A DNA stretch of 64,000 nt from Novosphingobium fluoreni (GTDB lineage: Bacteria > Pseudomonadota > Alphaproteobacteria > Sphingomonadales > Sphingomonadaceae). Location of the stretch: contig NZ_JACIDY010000003.1 of NCBI RefSeq assembly GCF_014196615.1, positions 1-64,000 on the forward strand. The letters are read 5' to 3'. Both the position numbers and the translations under genes were made by a program. How positions within the stretch are numbered: the stretch's first letter is position 1; each line of letters starts with the position of its first letter. Positions 62,086 to 64,000 of the stretch are shown one piece after another. Under the pieces are notes generated by a model. The model worked only from the letters and a program-made list of their open reading frames with translations. It made no database searches and was not told where the DNA came from.

Positions 62086-64000
62086 ATGCTCGAAGCGCGC
62101 GAAACGTCGAACCCGGTTGCCACCATGGCCGCCATCACCCCCGCCTCTGAGCCCGATATCACGCAGTCCCCGGCCCGGTTCTTCAACCGCGAATTGAGCT
62201 GGCTTACCTTCAATCAGCGCGTTCTGGCCGAGGCGGAGAACCCACATTATCCGTTGCTGGAGCGGCTGCGCTTCCTGTCCATCTCGGGCAGCAACCTCGA
62301 TGAATTCATGACGGTGCGCGTCGCCGGGCTGGCCGGCCAGATCCGCCGCTCGATCGATGAGATCTCGATCGACGGGATGACGCCCACGCAGCAGCTGTCC
62401 GCCGTCCACGAACGCATCCTCGAAATCGAGGCGACCCAACAGGCCATCTGGCGGTCCTTGAAGGACGAACTGGCCGAATGCGGCATCCGCGTCGTCGGCG
62501 AAGAGCGCGTGAGCGCCGCCAACGACCGCTGGCTGAAAGACTATTTCCTGGGCCACATCATGCCGGTGATCACCCCACAGGCGATCGACCCTGCGCACCC
62601 CTTCCCCTTTGTCGCCAACACCGGCATCGGCGTGATGTTCTCGCTCACCCGCGCCGCGGACAATACCGCGGTGATGGAGATGATCCTGATCCCCCAGGCC
62701 CTGCCCCGCTTCGTGCGGATACCGGGGCCTGATGCGATCTACATGTCGATCGAGGACCTGATCTGCCGCCACGCGGAAGAGATTTTCCCGGGCTTCAAGG
62801 TCAACGGCCACGGCGTGTTCCGCGTCCTGCGTGACAGCGACATAGAGATCGAGGAAGATGCAGAGGATCTGGTTCGATATTACCGCACCGCGATCCAGCG
62901 GCGGCGACGTGGCATGGTCATCGTCCTGCAGCTGCAGGGTCGGTTCAATCCGGCCGCCGAAGAACTGCTGCGGGCGCAGCTGGGCCTGGACAAGGCGCTG
63001 ATCATCAAGACCGGGGGGCTGATCGGCATGGCGGGCCTCTCCGGCATCGTCGAGGAAGACCGGCCTGAGCTGAAGTTTGAGCCATATTCTCCGCGTTACC
63101 CGGAGCGTATCCTGGAGCATGACGGCGATTGCTTTGCCGCGATCCGCGAAAAGGGCATCGTTATCCAGCACCCCTTCGAAAGCTTCGAAGTGGTGATCGA
63201 TTTCCTGAAGCAAGCCGCGCGTGATCCTGATGTGATCGCGATCAAGCAGACGCTCTATCGCGCGGGCAAGCAGTCCGCGATCATCGCCGCGCTGATCGCT
63301 GCGGCCGAGGCGGGCAAGTCCGTCACCGCCGTGGTCGAGCTGAAGGCCCGCTTCGATGAGGAGCAGAACCTGCTCTGGGCCAGCCAGCTGGAACGCGCCG
63401 GCGTGCAGGTGATCTATGGTTTCGTCGACTGGAAGACCCACGCCAAGGTTTCGATGGTGGTGCGCCGCGAAGGCGATGGCTATCGCACTTACTGCCACTT
63501 CGGCACCGGCAACTATCACCCGGTGACGGCGCGCATCTACACCGACTTGTCGTACTTCACCGCCGCGCCCGAGGCGGGCCGTGACGTGGGCAAGCTGTTC
63601 AATTTCATCACCGGCTATATCGAGCCCAAGCACACCGAGCTGCTATCGATCTCACCCATCAGCCTGCGGCCCACGCTGTACCAGTGCATCGATGCAGAGA
63701 TCGCCAACGCGCAGGCCGGCAAGCCTGCGACGATCTGGGCCAAGATGAATTCTCTGACCGATCCCGATCTGATCGACCGGCTCTACGCCGCCAGCAGCGC
63801 GGGCGTGGAGATTCTGCTGGTCATCCGCGGCATCTGCTGCCTGCGCCCGGGGATCGAGGGGCTGAGTGAGAATATCACTGTCAAATCGATCATCGGTCGC
63901 TTCCTGGAACACGCCCGGATCTGGGCCTTCGCCAACGGCAGCGAACTGCCCAGTCGCAAGGCGCGGGTCTTCATCACCTCAGCTGACGGCATGAGCCGCA
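62086..64000 (+). CDS. ppk1: Polyphosphate kinase 1, 5' part
   Basis: This membrane-associated enzyme reversibly makes polyphosphate from ATP. The first 638 residues are in the window and the gene runs off the end. The N-terminal domain has FFNRELSWLTFNQRVLAEA and SGSNLDEFMTVRVAG, and the head domain PQAIDPAHPFPFVAN. The phosphorylated histidine is His471 in YCHFGTGNYHP. LKARFDEEQNLLWASQLERAGV is intact. The ATG at 62086 gives a 24-residue lead; ATG at 62125 is possible. No ppx or pho regulon genes are adjacent in the window. Confidence 0.94.
   Translation, partial: MLEARETSNPVATMAAITPASEPDITQSPARFFNRELSWLTFNQRVLAEAENPHYPLLERLRFLSISGSNLDEFMTVRVAGLAGQIRRSIDEISIDGMTPTQQLSAVHERILEIEATQQAIWRSLKDELAECGIRVVGEERVSAANDRWLKDYFLGHIMPVITPQAIDPAHPFPFVANTGIGVMFSLTRAADNTAVMEMILIPQALPRFVRIPGPDAIYMSIEDLICRHAEEIFPGFKVNGHGVFRVLRDSDIEIEEDAEDLVRYYRTAIQRRRRGMVIVLQLQGRFNPAAEELLRAQLGLDKALIIKTGGLIGMAGLSGIVEEDRPELKFEPYSPRYPERILEHDGDCFAAIREKGIVIQHPFESFEVVIDFLKQAARDPDVIAIKQTLYRAGKQSAIIAALIAAAEAGKSVTAVVELKARFDEEQNLLWASQLERAGVQVIYGFVDWKTHAKVSMVVRREGDGYRTYCHFGTGNYHPVTARIYTDLSYFTAAPEAGRDVGKLFNFITGYIEPKHTELLSISPISLRPTLYQCIDAEIANAQAGKPATIWAKMNSLTDPDLIDRLYAASSAGVEILLVIRGICCLRPGIEGLSENITVKSIIGRFLEHARIWAFANGSELPSRKARVFITSADGMSR

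Noticed and set aside
1..64000. tRNA, rRNA, prophage, IS or defence islands
   Set aside because: Looked for cloverleaf arms, 16S/23S segments, transposase or integrase motifs, restriction or toxin-antitoxin domains; none could be supported.

Overview
The window is a gene-dense, GC-rich alphaproteobacterial chromosome segment, most likely from Sphingomonadales (a Novosphingobium/Sphingobium-type organism). The class-level call rests on the ribosomal protein, metZ-apaG and argH-lipoprotein-lysA arrangements. The order-level call is inference from the many periplasmic peptidases (S8, two S9, M2), the DUF4403 and DUF808 proteins, the alginate-export-type porin and the GTCGAGCGAAGTCGAGAC palindromes. 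There is no rRNA, tRNA, CRISPR array, transposase or integrated phage. Most of the DNA is housekeeping; the unusual material sits in intergenic islands and in a few odd genes.

Region by region: 1-5.8 kb holds a partial propionyl-CoA carboxylase beta gene with TTTGCAAA-type sites upstream, glutathione reductase, an RBBP9-like hydrolase and a lipidated subtilisin with a Thr-Pro-Ala-Pro-Ser-Pro repeat linker. 5.9-10.1 kb holds pgi and the lepB-rnc-era cluster. 10.2-13.9 kb is the minus-strand operon argH-lipoprotein-lysA-truncated cysG. 13.9-18.3 kb holds a TlpA-like lipoprotein, AMP nucleosidase, and a Nudix/DUF47 reading frame followed by a Pit phosphate transporter. 18.4-30.0 kb is an exported-protein block: two S9 peptidases, a GH130 phosphorylase divergent from an alginate-export porin, an M2 dipeptidase, an alpha/beta hydrolase and a DUF4403 lipoprotein. 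30.1-36.9 kb holds rpsM-rpsK-rpoA-rplQ, dnaN, fabG and fabD, with a GxxExxY gene between inverted repeats wedged into the fab cluster. 36.9-44.9 kb is mainly envelope: an LdcA-type carboxypeptidase divergent from an Mpl-like ligase, DUF808, a class A penicillin-binding protein, a beta-helix protein and a TRIC-type channel. 45-46.2 kb is rpsF-rpsR-rplI, followed by a 0.7-kb non-coding island. 46.9-55.9 kb holds apaG, metZ, a PMT mannosyltransferase convergent with a GT2-GtrA synthase, leuB, recO, a frameshifted conserved gene, ubiK, tspO and tlyA. 55.9-64 kb holds a micro-ORF behind a full-length Shine-Dalgarno sequence, a small NTPase, ilvE, the periplasmic aldehyde oxidoreductase paoABC and a partial ppk1.

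The most unusual items are: (1) the GxxExxY gene bounded by inverted GGTTCGCGCAGAG repeats and lacking a normal start codon; (2) a 14-nt perfect complement of the 16S rRNA 3' end in front of an 18-codon ORF that is followed by a long hairpin; (3) a Nudix domain open in frame into DUF47 with only an ATT available as start; (4) a promoter/small ORF/hairpin unit at 46.5-46.7 kb; and (5) a palindrome family whose three complete copies all have 17-nt loops and all lie between convergent genes.
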